From IMG/VR virus record IMGVR_UViG_3300029813_000026, positions 1-43,916 of that record: a stretch of 43,916 bases of DNA; one strand, 5' to 3'. The position numbers were made by a program, and so were the translations under genes. This document shows, in pieces, positions 21,200-29,073 of this stretch. Position 1 is the stretch's first letter. The number at the start of each line of letters is the position of its first letter. The notes below the pieces were generated by a model that saw only the letters and a program-made list of their open reading frames with translations, was not told the origin of the DNA and ran no database searches. Source of the DNA: a virus.

Positions 21200-21296
21200 T
21201 AAACTCTCCTATGAAAAAAATATGAACGCTTATCACAAAAAGCTCAAAAAATATTATCCATATTTCTTGATAGTACTTCCTGTATAAAGCTTTCAT
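21192..21296 (-). CDS. 34-residue membrane peptide
   Basis: Encodes MKALYRKYYQEIWIIFFELF and VISVHIFFIGEFNG, a basic start and a hydrophobic helix. It overlaps the holin ATG by 8 bases. It may be an antiholin or a translational leader for the holin. Unproven. Confidence 0.4.
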   Translation of the reverse strand: MKALYRKYYQEIWIIFFELFVISVHIFFIGEFNG

Positions 21297-21297
21297 T

Positions 21298-21369
21298 TTA
21301 CTTTTTAGGCTTTGGTTGCGTTTTTGGTTTTGTCTTTGGCTTTTTTTTCGGTTGTATTTTTGGTGCCAT
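21298..21369 (-). CDS. Lys/Pro-rich peptide, 23 aa
   Basis: Encodes MAPKIQPKKKPKTKPKTQPK with a PKK end. Its ATG shares a base with the stop of the 177-residue gene (TAATG). Very low complexity, and it may be a coupled leader or a DNA/RNA-binding tail peptide. Confidence 0.35.
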   Translation of the reverse strand: MAPKIQPKKKPKTKPKTQPKPKK

Positions 21370-21902
21370 TATCTTTCTCCTGCTCTTAATTTCGTTGTCA
21401 TATAGTTATGGATATGCGCTTTATCTTGAAGTGCTTTTACTTGCTGTTGTAGAATAGTTACTTGCTTTGGTATATTTTCCTCAAAAAGCATCCATTGTAA
21501 AGTTCCTTGGTTTTCCTCTGTTTTAGTTCCTATGGCTGATACTTCTTTATTTGTTAATTGAATTAGATTTGTATTTTGCATCATGTTTGATTGAATGGCT
21601 TGAATGGCTGTCACCATTTGCGTTCCTTGATTTTGCATGGCAATTGATAGTTGTTTGTTTTGTGCTTCAAGTGGCGATGTTTGAGAGTTTGCTATGAATA
21701 TAACCGTTATAAAAAGACCCGCTAATATTGATATTCCACCTGCTATCATTCCTATAATTGCAGGAATACTCATTGGCTTTGGACTTATTACATCTTTTAA
21801 TGCATCCATTTTTTCAAATAATTGGGGTATGGCTTCTTTTACCCAGTGGACTTCTCCCTCTAGTTTGCTTATACGCTCTTTGTCCTCTAGCCCTTCTACC
21901 AT
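21369..21902 (-). CDS. Membrane protein with flanking coiled coils, 177 aa
   Basis: An N-terminal coiled coil (ISKLEGEVHWVKEAIPQLFE) precedes a single membrane helix at about 46-71 (IPAIIGMIAGGISILAGLFI). A long Gln-rich periplasmic-style helix and a final coiled coil (VTILQQQVKALQDKAH) follow. It sits between the fibre chaperone and the lysis genes. It could regulate lysis or be a virion-associated membrane protein. Not recognised. Confidence 0.55.
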   Translation of the reverse strand: MVEGLEDKERISKLEGEVHWVKEAIPQLFEKMDALKDVISPKPMSIPAIIGMIAGGISILAGLFITVIFIANSQTSPLEAQNKQLSIAMQNQGTQMVTAIQAIQSNMMQNTNLIQLTNKEVSAIGTKTEENQGTLQWMLFEENIPKQVTILQQQVKALQDKAHIHNYMTTKLRAGER

Positions 21903-21903
21903 C

Positions 21904-22224
21904 TTATGCCCAACTTGGCTTTACTGGTAGAGTCCATGCACTTGTAGAATCTCTAAGGGCTTGCCTATAAGTTGTAATCTCATTTTTTTGATCTGCTGTT
22001 AATGGAAAATCTGAAACCATATATTTATCTGTATTTAATAATAATTGATCTCTTTCTGCTCTAAATTCACTTTCTTCTTGTGGCTGTGATTTCTCTGGAT
22101 TAGAAAAAGTACTATCACCATTATCTACCATTCCACAACATGTATCATTAGGAACTTTAATAAATCCATTTTGAGCATACTGTTGAGCCTGGACTACAAT
22201 ACCATCTTTTATAAGTGCAAACAT
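21904..22224 (-). CDS. Tail fibre assembly chaperone
   Basis: A 106-residue protein. The C-terminal half FRAERDQLLLNTDKYMVSDF and ITTYRQALRDSTSAWTLPVK is typical of tail fibre assembly/XkdW-like chaperones. The N-terminal half opens MFALIKDGIVVQAQQYAQNG. It lies directly after the fibre gene, as expected. It helps the fibre trimerise and is usually not in the virion. Confidence 0.8.
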   Translation of the reverse strand: MFALIKDGIVVQAQQYAQNGFIKVPNDTCCGMVDNGDSTFSNPEKSQPQEESEFRAERDQLLLNTDKYMVSDFPLTADQKNEITTYRQALRDSTSAWTLPVKPSWA

Positions 22225-22225
22225 A

Positions 22226-23209
22226 TTATCCTACCTTCCATATTTTGATTTCTGCATAAATTTCATTTCTTGCATCACTGACATTAAATCCTAGTGTTGA
22301 GCCAGCCACTTGTATCCATTGATTTAATTTAAAATCTTTTGGAGATGCTATAGTAAAAATACCACTTGTTTTTGCATCAACACTAAATCCTTCAGTAGTA
22401 GTTGCAACCCTAGCATTTCTCCCTTGTGTTACTTCTGCTGAATCGGTGTTGTTCCATAACCAACACCTTGTAGCCCTAGAAGATCCGTAAGCTGGTGCTT
22501 GACCTTCAGCGTAATATGTTCCTGCTGGTAATGTAATTATAGTTGCGGCTAATGATGCTCCTGATATGGTATTAGTTAATACTGTGTTTAAAATTCTTGT
22601 CTGCGGTCCAGCAACTGCTATTGGAGGATTAACTGTGGCAGCATACTGTTCTTGAATATGTAAGAAGTTATTTGTTGATAATTCTCCAGTTTCAAATTTA
22701 ATTACATCAGTTCCATCACAATATAATGTTATAGATATGCCTGGTTGTACTTGTACGCCACTCCCTAATGCTGTTTTAATTGTCAATATTTGTAATGTAT
22801 TATTTGTCACAATAATCATTCTTTCAACATCATCAATTATTACATTTTTTGCAGTGGTTAAAACTACTCCCGTATCAGTAATAATTAGTTTTCTCGATCT
22901 ATTCTCAACAGCGGTTAATGTCTTGTCTGCATCTGCTGTAAAGTTTATAGAAAGCGTTCTCATATTCGCAATAATTCTTACTGATTCTTTATATTGTGAT
23001 GTAGGTACTGTATCTGGTGATCCTGATGGAGATACTCCTGCTTCATCTAATAAAGATTGTTGGAATCCCCAATTGTCATTTACCCAAGCTTTTTCAAGTG
23101 GTGTTCCTGTTCCATCATTTGGTGCAGTGACATTCTTTGCAGATCCTTGCGTATAATTTGCATCTGCTGGGTTTGTATTCGCATAGTCATTCTCTGGTAC
23201 AATTGCCAT
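22226..23209 (-). CDS. Tail fibre protein
   Basis: 327 residues. The N-terminus (NDGTGTPLEKAWVNDNWGFQ; LLDEAGVSPSGSPDTVPTSQ) is the conserved baseplate-attachment region of Mu-like fibres. The centre is Thr/Ile/Val-rich beta sequence. The C-terminal 110 residues (ATIITLPAGTYYAEGQAPAY ... NEIYAEIKIWKVG) look like a C1q/TNF-type trimeric head, likely the receptor-binding tip. Short for a long fibre. Confidence 0.8.
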   Translation of the reverse strand: MAIVPENDYANTNPADANYTQGSAKNVTAPNDGTGTPLEKAWVNDNWGFQQSLLDEAGVSPSGSPDTVPTSQYKESVRIIANMRTLSINFTADADKTLTAVENRSRKLIITDTGVVLTTAKNVIIDDVERMIIVTNNTLQILTIKTALGSGVQVQPGISITLYCDGTDVIKFETGELSTNNFLHIQEQYAATVNPPIAVAGPQTRILNTVLTNTISGASLAATIITLPAGTYYAEGQAPAYGSSRATRCWLWNNTDSAEVTQGRNARVATTTEGFSVDAKTSGIFTIASPKDFKLNQWIQVAGSTLGFNVSDARNEIYAEIKIWKVG

Positions 23210-23218
23210 CTTTATCTC

Positions 23219-24034
23219 CTAAATATATTCTACAAGTATACCCAACCATTGTTGAGTAGGGCAAATTTTTAAGCATAATTCCTCAAATTCGTTTTTTCTA
23301 CTTGATGGTATGCTTGCTAGATCTCCAAATATTGAATCTCCTATATATAGAAAGTAAGACCATGTATTAGAATCTTTAGGAACTATGTATCTTATTGTGT
23401 CGTCAATATAAGCATTAAAATTTCCACATTGCGCATCCTCTTCTCCACATTGCGCATCCGCTTCTCCACATGCTATTGTGTAGTTTGGTCTTGTTCTTAA
23501 TATTTTATTTACTAATAAAGTCCCTTTTGGGTCAATTTGATTTCCGCATTGCGCAAAAGCCTCCCCACATTGTGCTGTCTCTTCTCCACATTGAACCCCT
23601 AATATAACGTTTGTATATTCATTATCTAATACTGTAACTGGATTTCTTGGCGTGACACATTGTTTTATCCCTACTGTTGGCTCTGTCCCAGGCTCCCACC
23701 ATTCATGGATGTATACATCAAATCCTCTATCTCTTAGTATATTTTGAATATAACTTGGGCTTTGTCCTCCAAGCTCTTTCCATGTTCCATCAAGCCTATC
23801 TCTTCTTTCTTGATCTGTTAAACCTGCCTCGCCTAATGCAAATTGATTTTCCCATAAATCTAATTGTGATGTTGTTTGTGGAAAAATATCTTCATAGATA
23901 TCATCGTAAAATTTCTTTACATCTTCATTTGTTCCTGTCAATCCGTCAAAAAAGTTTCTTAAATTTTTATCAGGTGTAATATTCCATGCTCTTGATTTTG
24001 GTAAAAGATGCTTGAAAATATTAAGAAAATTCAT
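23219..24034 (-). CDS. Baseplate protein, Mu gp48-like (DUF2313)
   Basis: 271 residues. It opens like gp48/YmfQ proteins (FLNIFKHLLPKSRAWNI; DVKKFYDDIYEDIFPQTTSQ; LDLWENQFALGE). A Cys-rich region at about 145-210 repeats QCGE/AQCG units (VQCGEETAQCGEAFAQCGNQ; ACGEADAQCGEEDAQCGN). It closes the baseplate region and links fibres. It overlaps gp47 by 4 bases. Confidence 0.8.
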   Translation of the reverse strand: MNFLNIFKHLLPKSRAWNITPDKNLRNFFDGLTGTNEDVKKFYDDIYEDIFPQTTSQLDLWENQFALGEAGLTDQERRDRLDGTWKELGGQSPSYIQNILRDRGFDVYIHEWWEPGTEPTVGIKQCVTPRNPVTVLDNEYTNVILGVQCGEETAQCGEAFAQCGNQIDPKGTLLVNKILRTRPNYTIACGEADAQCGEEDAQCGNFNAYIDDTIRYIVPKDSNTWSYFLYIGDSIFGDLASIPSSRKNEFEELCLKICPTQQWLGILVEYI

Positions 24035-25227
24035 ATAAAAACTACTGTCGATGCTTTTGATTTTTCGCCTATTCCTAGTGAATAAGCTTCTATATTTATT
24101 GAGTTTAGTTCTATTTGTGTTCCTGAGAAAATACCGCCTGATGCGCTTACTATGTCATCAACTACACCATCAACTCCCGTTCTTGTAATTCTATCTCTTC
24201 TAGGTAGTATTGAAAGGCCCACGATAAAAGGCTCTCTTTCTAAAAAGTAATTTTCTACACCTGTTATAATATTCGCTTGCACTATTGCTATATCATCTAC
24301 TTCCAGACCAGATACTCTTACATCAAACCCTAGCCTGTCTATTGGAAAAGCATTTACTAAAGCATTCGCTGGTCTTCTCGTTGGTATCCCTGCTTGATCT
24401 AACTCTATAGAGTCCAAAACTGCTTGCAATTGTGCAGTAGTTGGTATTCCGTCTGGGCTTCCTGAACTTGCTACTGTAGCTTCTGCATAAACATCAACTT
24501 GACCTGGGCAATCTGAAGTATATGGATAAACATTAATTATCCCTACAACCTCTTCTCCCCATTGCTCATAATCTGCATAAGCCCCACCTTGTGGTCTTTT
24601 TTGGAATCTATCAATTATTCTTTGTCTGTACGCTTCTGTTGATTCTGCATTTGCCCCTGTAGTTATTTGAGAGTTTACTACTGCATCTCTTGATACATTT
24701 GGAAGTGGGTTTGCAAAAGATACAATATCCCCTATTTCTAGGTTTCCAATGGCCCCCGCACCACCTCCGCCTGATTGATCTGAAACCGCTCTTATGTTTA
24801 CTTGAACTGTCGCTGCATTTAATAAAACTGATGCTATCGTGATATATGTGACCCCATTATCTGCATTTACCAATTGCGTTCCAGATGATAACGATCCTGT
24901 TTGATTTGTTACTGCAATATCTATTAATAATTCTGCGTTTGTGGCGGCTACTGGGTCTCCTATCCCTATTAATCTTCCCCATTCTATAATTGGGATAATT
25001 GTTTTGCCATTAATGATTGTTTCTTTATCGCTTGCAGTACTTACAAACATTTGTAGAAATATAAAGCCACCATACTTATAAAGAAGCATAAATACACCAG
25101 CTATAACTTTTGAAAGTACTCTTAAAAATGATTTTGGCATAAGCGGTATTGTTTGCCCCAATGATGCCTCTAGTTGAGCAATTATATTGTCGCTTATCTC
25201 TTTTGTTGTTGGTGTTTGTAGGCTCAT
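24031..25227 (-). CDS. Baseplate wedge protein J (Mu gp47-like)
   Basis: A 398-residue Baseplate_J family protein. N-terminal SLQTPTTKEISDNIIAQLEA, then the central signature SLSSGTQLVNADNGVTYITI, and NAESTEAYRQRIIDRFQKRP followed by GGAYADYEQWG. The C-terminal beta domains are conserved. With gp46 and gp48 it forms the wedge of the contractile-tail baseplate. Confidence 0.9.
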   Translation of the reverse strand: MSLQTPTTKEISDNIIAQLEASLGQTIPLMPKSFLRVLSKVIAGVFMLLYKYGGFIFLQMFVSTASDKETIINGKTIIPIIEWGRLIGIGDPVAATNAELLIDIAVTNQTGSLSSGTQLVNADNGVTYITIASVLLNAATVQVNIRAVSDQSGGGGAGAIGNLEIGDIVSFANPLPNVSRDAVVNSQITTGANAESTEAYRQRIIDRFQKRPQGGAYADYEQWGEEVVGIINVYPYTSDCPGQVDVYAEATVASSGSPDGIPTTAQLQAVLDSIELDQAGIPTRRPANALVNAFPIDRLGFDVRVSGLEVDDIAIVQANIITGVENYFLEREPFIVGLSILPRRDRITRTGVDGVVDDIVSASGGIFSGTQIELNSINIEAYSLGIGEKSKASTVVFI

Positions 25228-25640
25228 TTGTTTGCGCTCCAGTTTTCTATGAATTCCATTTGATTTTCACCAATTGTTATAGCTAATTTTACTCTATTCA
25301 ACTGTGGTATTGTAGCTAAAACTTCTATAGCGGGAGACATCCAGTCTAAATCTCTTTTTGCTGCATCTTCAATTCTTCTTAAATTTCCACTTGTTGCGGG
25401 TAATGATTTTAATAAGTTTTGCGTTTCGCTTACAAATTTTTTATCTTTTTCATTCTCATTTAAATTAGCCCACCAAGTTTTGTCATTATTTTCTAATCCA
25501 TTATCATCTTCATTCCCACCAAATAATGATAGATATGCAGAAGTTTCTAATCCGCTTGATGTTTCTACTATTCCGCCTGTTACGTTTATTTCTCCGTCTT
25601 CTATAGTCTGGAATAGTAAAACGTCGCCTTGTTGATTCAT
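25224..25640 (-). CDS. Baseplate protein, Mu gp46/gp25-like
   Basis: 138 residues. An opening GDVLLFQTIEDGEINVTGG, then KTWWANLNENEKDKKFVSET and the C-terminal AIEVLATIPQLNRVKLAITI match Mu gp46-type wedge proteins, which contain the GPW/gp25 lysozyme-like fold. Overlaps both neighbours by 4 bases. Confidence 0.8.
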   Translation of the reverse strand: MNQQGDVLLFQTIEDGEINVTGGIVETSSGLETSAYLSLFGGNEDDNGLENNDKTWWANLNENEKDKKFVSETQNLLKSLPATSGNLRRIEDAAKRDLDWMSPAIEVLATIPQLNRVKLAITIGENQMEFIENWSANK

Positions 25641-26149
25641 GATATTGCCTCTGGAAATGGTGTTGGTGTGCTTCCTACTAATTCAGTAACTACGCATGGA
25701 ATTGCGTTCACTATGGCTTCTGTATCTTCATAAAAAGTTACCCATCCGTTACTTGATGGATTATTTACTAACGCCTGTATAACTGCTTTCATGGCAGCTA
25801 TCATTGATGCACCGTTTATTACTACAGATATGACCACCGACCCCCCATGTGCTGGAACTCCGTTTGCGTTATTTGTAGACCAATAATTACATACTCCAGC
25901 CGCTAGACTATCAATCGTTGCCGCTGTATTGTCTGAAATAAATGCTGTATCTAATAACGCTTTTGTACCGCCTACAGTTAAATCAGCCCCTGGTAATGTT
26001 CCGCCTTTTGAATAATCAAGATATGCTTGTGCAAGTTCTTTCGCTATATCTGTTGGTGATAAAAGTGGGTCGCCGTCTATTCCTCTTTGTATTTGTGCGT
26101 CTACTGCTGCTTGCGTTAGGATTGCTCCGTTAGCTGGATCTAAACTCAT
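25637..26149 (-). CDS. Baseplate-region protein of unknown role, 170 aa
   Basis: Ala/Thr/Val-rich with short helices, including LSPTDIAKELAQAYLDYSKG and a middle VVISVVINGASMIAAMKAVI. It lies between the spike and the gp46 wedge. Mu has no gene here, so it is an insertion in the conserved order. Probably a virion or baseplate assembly protein. Confidence 0.55.
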   Translation of the reverse strand: MSLDPANGAILTQAAVDAQIQRGIDGDPLLSPTDIAKELAQAYLDYSKGGTLPGADLTVGGTKALLDTAFISDNTAATIDSLAAGVCNYWSTNNANGVPAHGGSVVISVVINGASMIAAMKAVIQALVNNPSSNGWVTFYEDTEAIVNAIPCVVTELVGSTPTPFPEAIS

Positions 26150-26637
26150 GGTAGTGGTGGCCCCGTTAGGCTTCCCATGTTTCCAACGTGTGTATGATTT
26201 GATAGGCTAATATTTGTTGATGAAAGATAATCTCCTGATGCGTCAAGCTTTGCGCCATTTGCAAAGTCTACAGAGCCGTCAGGGTTAAAAGTATTGTCAC
26301 CCCCATCATTAGTTACTATTATCGTTCCATCGCTTTTTAGCCAAATTTCAGCCGATACCGAACCATCCGCTTTTCTTGCATAGATTCTTTTTTCACCTTT
26401 TTCTGCTTTTGAATCGTTCTTTGGGTCTAAGTATGCAACTGCTACCATCCCACCGCTTTGTGGAATTTCTGAAGTAAATACGAAATCGTTTTCAAGTGGA
26501 GATGAATCATCTCCTAATGGTGCATAGTGATCGACGGTAATATTTGCCCCGCCTCCTGTGTCAATTTTTGATTGTGATACTTTGGTCCCGTTTTTATCTG
26601 ATCTTAAAAAAGATAGTAAAGTTCCTATTCGTCCCAC
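26146..26637 (-). CDS. Baseplate spike, Mu gp45-like
   Basis: 163 residues. An N-terminal OB-like part (NITVDHYAPLGDDSSPLEND) precedes a beta-helical stretch with Asp-Gly repeats (KSDGTIIVTNDGGDNTFNPD). The tip NHTHVGNMGSLTGPPLP has the HxH motif that binds iron in gp45/gpV spikes. It pierces the outer membrane when the sheath contracts. Confidence 0.85.
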   Translation of the reverse strand: MGRIGTLLSFLRSDKNGTKVSQSKIDTGGGANITVDHYAPLGDDSSPLENDFVFTSEIPQSGGMVAVAYLDPKNDSKAEKGEKRIYARKADGSVSAEIWLKSDGTIIVTNDGGDNTFNPDGSVDFANGAKLDASGDYLSSTNISLSNHTHVGNMGSLTGPPLP

Positions 26638-27863
26638 GGTAAAACCTCTGGTATTTTTCCACTAAATGAATTTGGGATAATTAAATTCAATGTGGCTGTC
26701 TGAGTTGATCTATCTTCAAGGAAATCAACCGATCTTATTTCAAACTCATAAGATGAGTATATCATGGCATCTTTTGCTTCTAGTTTAAGCGTTGTGCTTG
26801 GCTCCCATAAATTCCCCTGTGGGTCCCTCCAAGAAGATACACTAATTGAATATGAAGCCATACTTCCAAACATTCTACCCATTTTTGACTCTACTGCTTC
26901 TTTTGTGTCGCCGCCATTTGTATCTGATACATTAAAACTTAGCGGTCTTATTGAGCCTTTTAATCTTTCATTTTTAACTGTAAATTTTGAGCCTTTTAGC
27001 CCTGTTATTGCTGGTTCTATTCCCGTTATATGGCTATAGTATTGCTGTGGATTAAAAAGAGGTGTGACAGATAATAAAGGCGATTGCCCTTGGATTAAAT
27101 TTGCAACTGGCTTTCCTGTTTCTGCTGATTTACGGAAAAGAAGATTGCCTTTTGGTGTACTTGAAATAATTAAATTTCTTTCTTTTGCAAGTTTTATTAA
27201 GAATTCTAAAATCTTTTTTGTTGGCTCTATTGCAACTAAATCAAAAATTGCACCTTGATCGTCTTTAAATTCTGCACTAACCCCGAATGGCTCTAGTAAA
27301 GTTTTTGCAATTTCTCTTAAGCCTTGACCTTGAAACTCTAATAATTCTAATGTGCTTGCTGGTGAAGTACAATCATTTAAAACGCCAGGTAAAGAATACC
27401 CGCTAACCGCTATTACTTTTTTTGTGTTTTCCAAAACTGGGTTAATTGCAACCATTGTACCAGTAAAAAAAGTTTCTCCACCTACTGTTGCGTTTATGCT
27501 TTTAAATGAAAATGGCTTAAAGATCTCTCTAAAGTCTTTTGAATCTGCGTCGAATGGTGCGCCTAAATCTATGGTCCCTATTTTGTCTGCTGATTTTGTT
27601 ATTTTTACTTTGTCCCAAAATCTGAATCTTTTGCCATCGATTAAGATCGCTACTTCATCAACATTGCTTGATTCTGCATCGTGTGTTTTATTTTTTGGTG
27701 CTTCTTGTAGGTCTGGAATAATTATTGATATGCCGACTGTTAAAGGCTCAACTACTCCTGGATTAGCTTTTGCAATTTTTAAGGCTTCTTTTTCTGTTCC
27801 ATACTTTTTTCTCGATATTATGTCGAATGTGTCACCTAGCGTAACACTATATGTAGTAGACAA
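26625..27863 (-). CDS. Baseplate hub, Mu gpP/gp44-like
   Basis: 412 residues. It begins with a LysM-like module (TYSVTLGDTFDIISRKKYGT; VVEPLTVGISIIIPDL, about 3-50). The gpD/gp27-like hub follows with VDEVAILIDGKRFRFWDKVK, TFFTGTMVAINPVLEN and GLREIAKTLLEPFGVSA. Residues 330-400 hold the conserved beta end. It joins tube and spike. A fused LysM is unusual for Mu gpP itself but known in other Myoviridae tails. Confidence 0.82.
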   Translation of the reverse strand: MSTTYSVTLGDTFDIISRKKYGTEKEALKIAKANPGVVEPLTVGISIIIPDLQEAPKNKTHDAESSNVDEVAILIDGKRFRFWDKVKITKSADKIGTIDLGAPFDADSKDFREIFKPFSFKSINATVGGETFFTGTMVAINPVLENTKKVIAVSGYSLPGVLNDCTSPASTLELLEFQGQGLREIAKTLLEPFGVSAEFKDDQGAIFDLVAIEPTKKILEFLIKLAKERNLIISSTPKGNLLFRKSAETGKPVANLIQGQSPLLSVTPLFNPQQYYSHITGIEPAITGLKGSKFTVKNERLKGSIRPLSFNVSDTNGGDTKEAVESKMGRMFGSMASYSISVSSWRDPQGNLWEPSTTLKLEAKDAMIYSSYEFEIRSVDFLEDRSTQTATLNLIIPNSFSGKIPEVLPWDE

Positions 27864-29073
27864 TTTCTCTACCTTTTGGAAGCTCTAAAATCTCTGAGCC
27901 TGTAAGGTTGTTTGAATTTATAAAAAAGTCTAACTCATCATCGATGCTTCCATATAATTCTGCAACTAAATCTATCATGGTTCGATCTCTGTCTAATACT
28001 AAAATTACTTCTTGCTTTAACGAGAAAGATATCTGCACTAAAAAACCTGCTGTTAATGCTATGGCTTCTTGTAGTTGCTGGTATGATCCGCCTGTGTCTA
28101 TAACTGAAAGTGATACTAAATTATCATCTCTCCATGCTTGCAGTTCTTGAAATTGATTTAGTATAAATTCTGCTGCGCTTATCGCTTCTGATTTTGTTTC
28201 AAATTCGTTATTTACTGATGATAAAATAGATCCCGTTGTATATGTAGAAGCGTATAAATCTTTGGTTCTAAATTCGTTGTTGCCGCCATTTGTTGGAGTT
28301 GATACTGCTTTATCACCTGTGATTATAGAGTTTAATAGATTTCCATAAGCATCTAATCGTGCTTGAATGCTTGTTAATGCTCTCGCTGGTGATTGAATTA
28401 ACTGCGCTGTTTGTAGTGCTAAAGTTAAAGGCTGGCTTACTAAGATATCTATACTCTGATCGATTGAATCATATATAGCATTAAACTGTTTGTTAACATC
28501 TTCTTGTGCATCTGCGATATCTCTTAAGCCACCTTTTACACTATCTAAAAGTTTCCCGAATGCGCTCTTTTCAGTAGGTCCAGTTAAATCGGCTACATCT
28601 CCAAGTTCTTCTGCTAATGCTGTGTTATATTCGTCAACTGCTGTTATAACTGCGCTTGATGGGTCTGTTTGTGATGATGGATAAACAAGTCCTATCGTAT
28701 CAAAAAAAGTTACTTCTATTATTGCTTGATTGGCTGCTGTTTTTAGATCATCTCTTCTTTTTATCGTTCCGAAAGGCACTACATCTACGGTTCCGTAAAT
28801 TGGGTGTTCTAATTTTCCTACTCCAATTTCTCCTAATAAAGCTTCAAAAACATTGGCTTCTAAGTCGTAGTTATCTCCCCAAAAGAAAATTATCAATGGG
28901 TATCTTCTGCCACTACTTCCTAAATCCTGCACAAATGTTCCGTTAGCATCTGGAAACTCAAATGCACTTGTTTTTTTATCAAAAGATCGGCTTACGTTCT
29001 CATAATCGAATGTGGCTCTAACTCCACTTGGCGAAGTATATGCTGCCTCTTTTATTCTATCTAACCATGACAT
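27847..29073 (-). CDS. Mu gpN-like tail/DNA circularisation protein
   Basis: 408 residues. The N-terminal 120 residues (SWLDRIKEAAYTSPSGVRAT; FEFPDANGTFVQDLGSSGRR; EHPIYGTVDVVPFGTIKRRD) are the DNA-circularisation/gpN N domain. A helical middle follows. The C-terminal TMIDLVAELYGSIDDELDFF and NLTGSEILELPKGREIVYYI carry the tail-attachment end. In Mu this protein sits in the baseplate/tail tip. Confidence 0.85.
   Translation of the reverse strand: MSWLDRIKEAAYTSPSGVRATFDYENVSRSFDKKTSAFEFPDANGTFVQDLGSSGRRYPLIIFFWGDNYDLEANVFEALLGEIGVGKLEHPIYGTVDVVPFGTIKRRDDLKTAANQAIIEVTFFDTIGLVYPSSQTDPSSAVITAVDEYNTALAEELGDVADLTGPTEKSAFGKLLDSVKGGLRDIADAQEDVNKQFNAIYDSIDQSIDILVSQPLTLALQTAQLIQSPARALTSIQARLDAYGNLLNSIITGDKAVSTPTNGGNNEFRTKDLYASTYTTGSILSSVNNEFETKSEAISAAEFILNQFQELQAWRDDNLVSLSVIDTGGSYQQLQEAIALTAGFLVQISFSLKQEVILVLDRDRTMIDLVAELYGSIDDELDFFINSNNLTGSEILELPKGREIVYYI

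Noticed and set aside
27352-27888. Long plus-strand ORF of 178 residues, and similar ones over the tail genes
   Set aside because: They are antisense to conserved tail genes; AT-rich antisense frames are often open.
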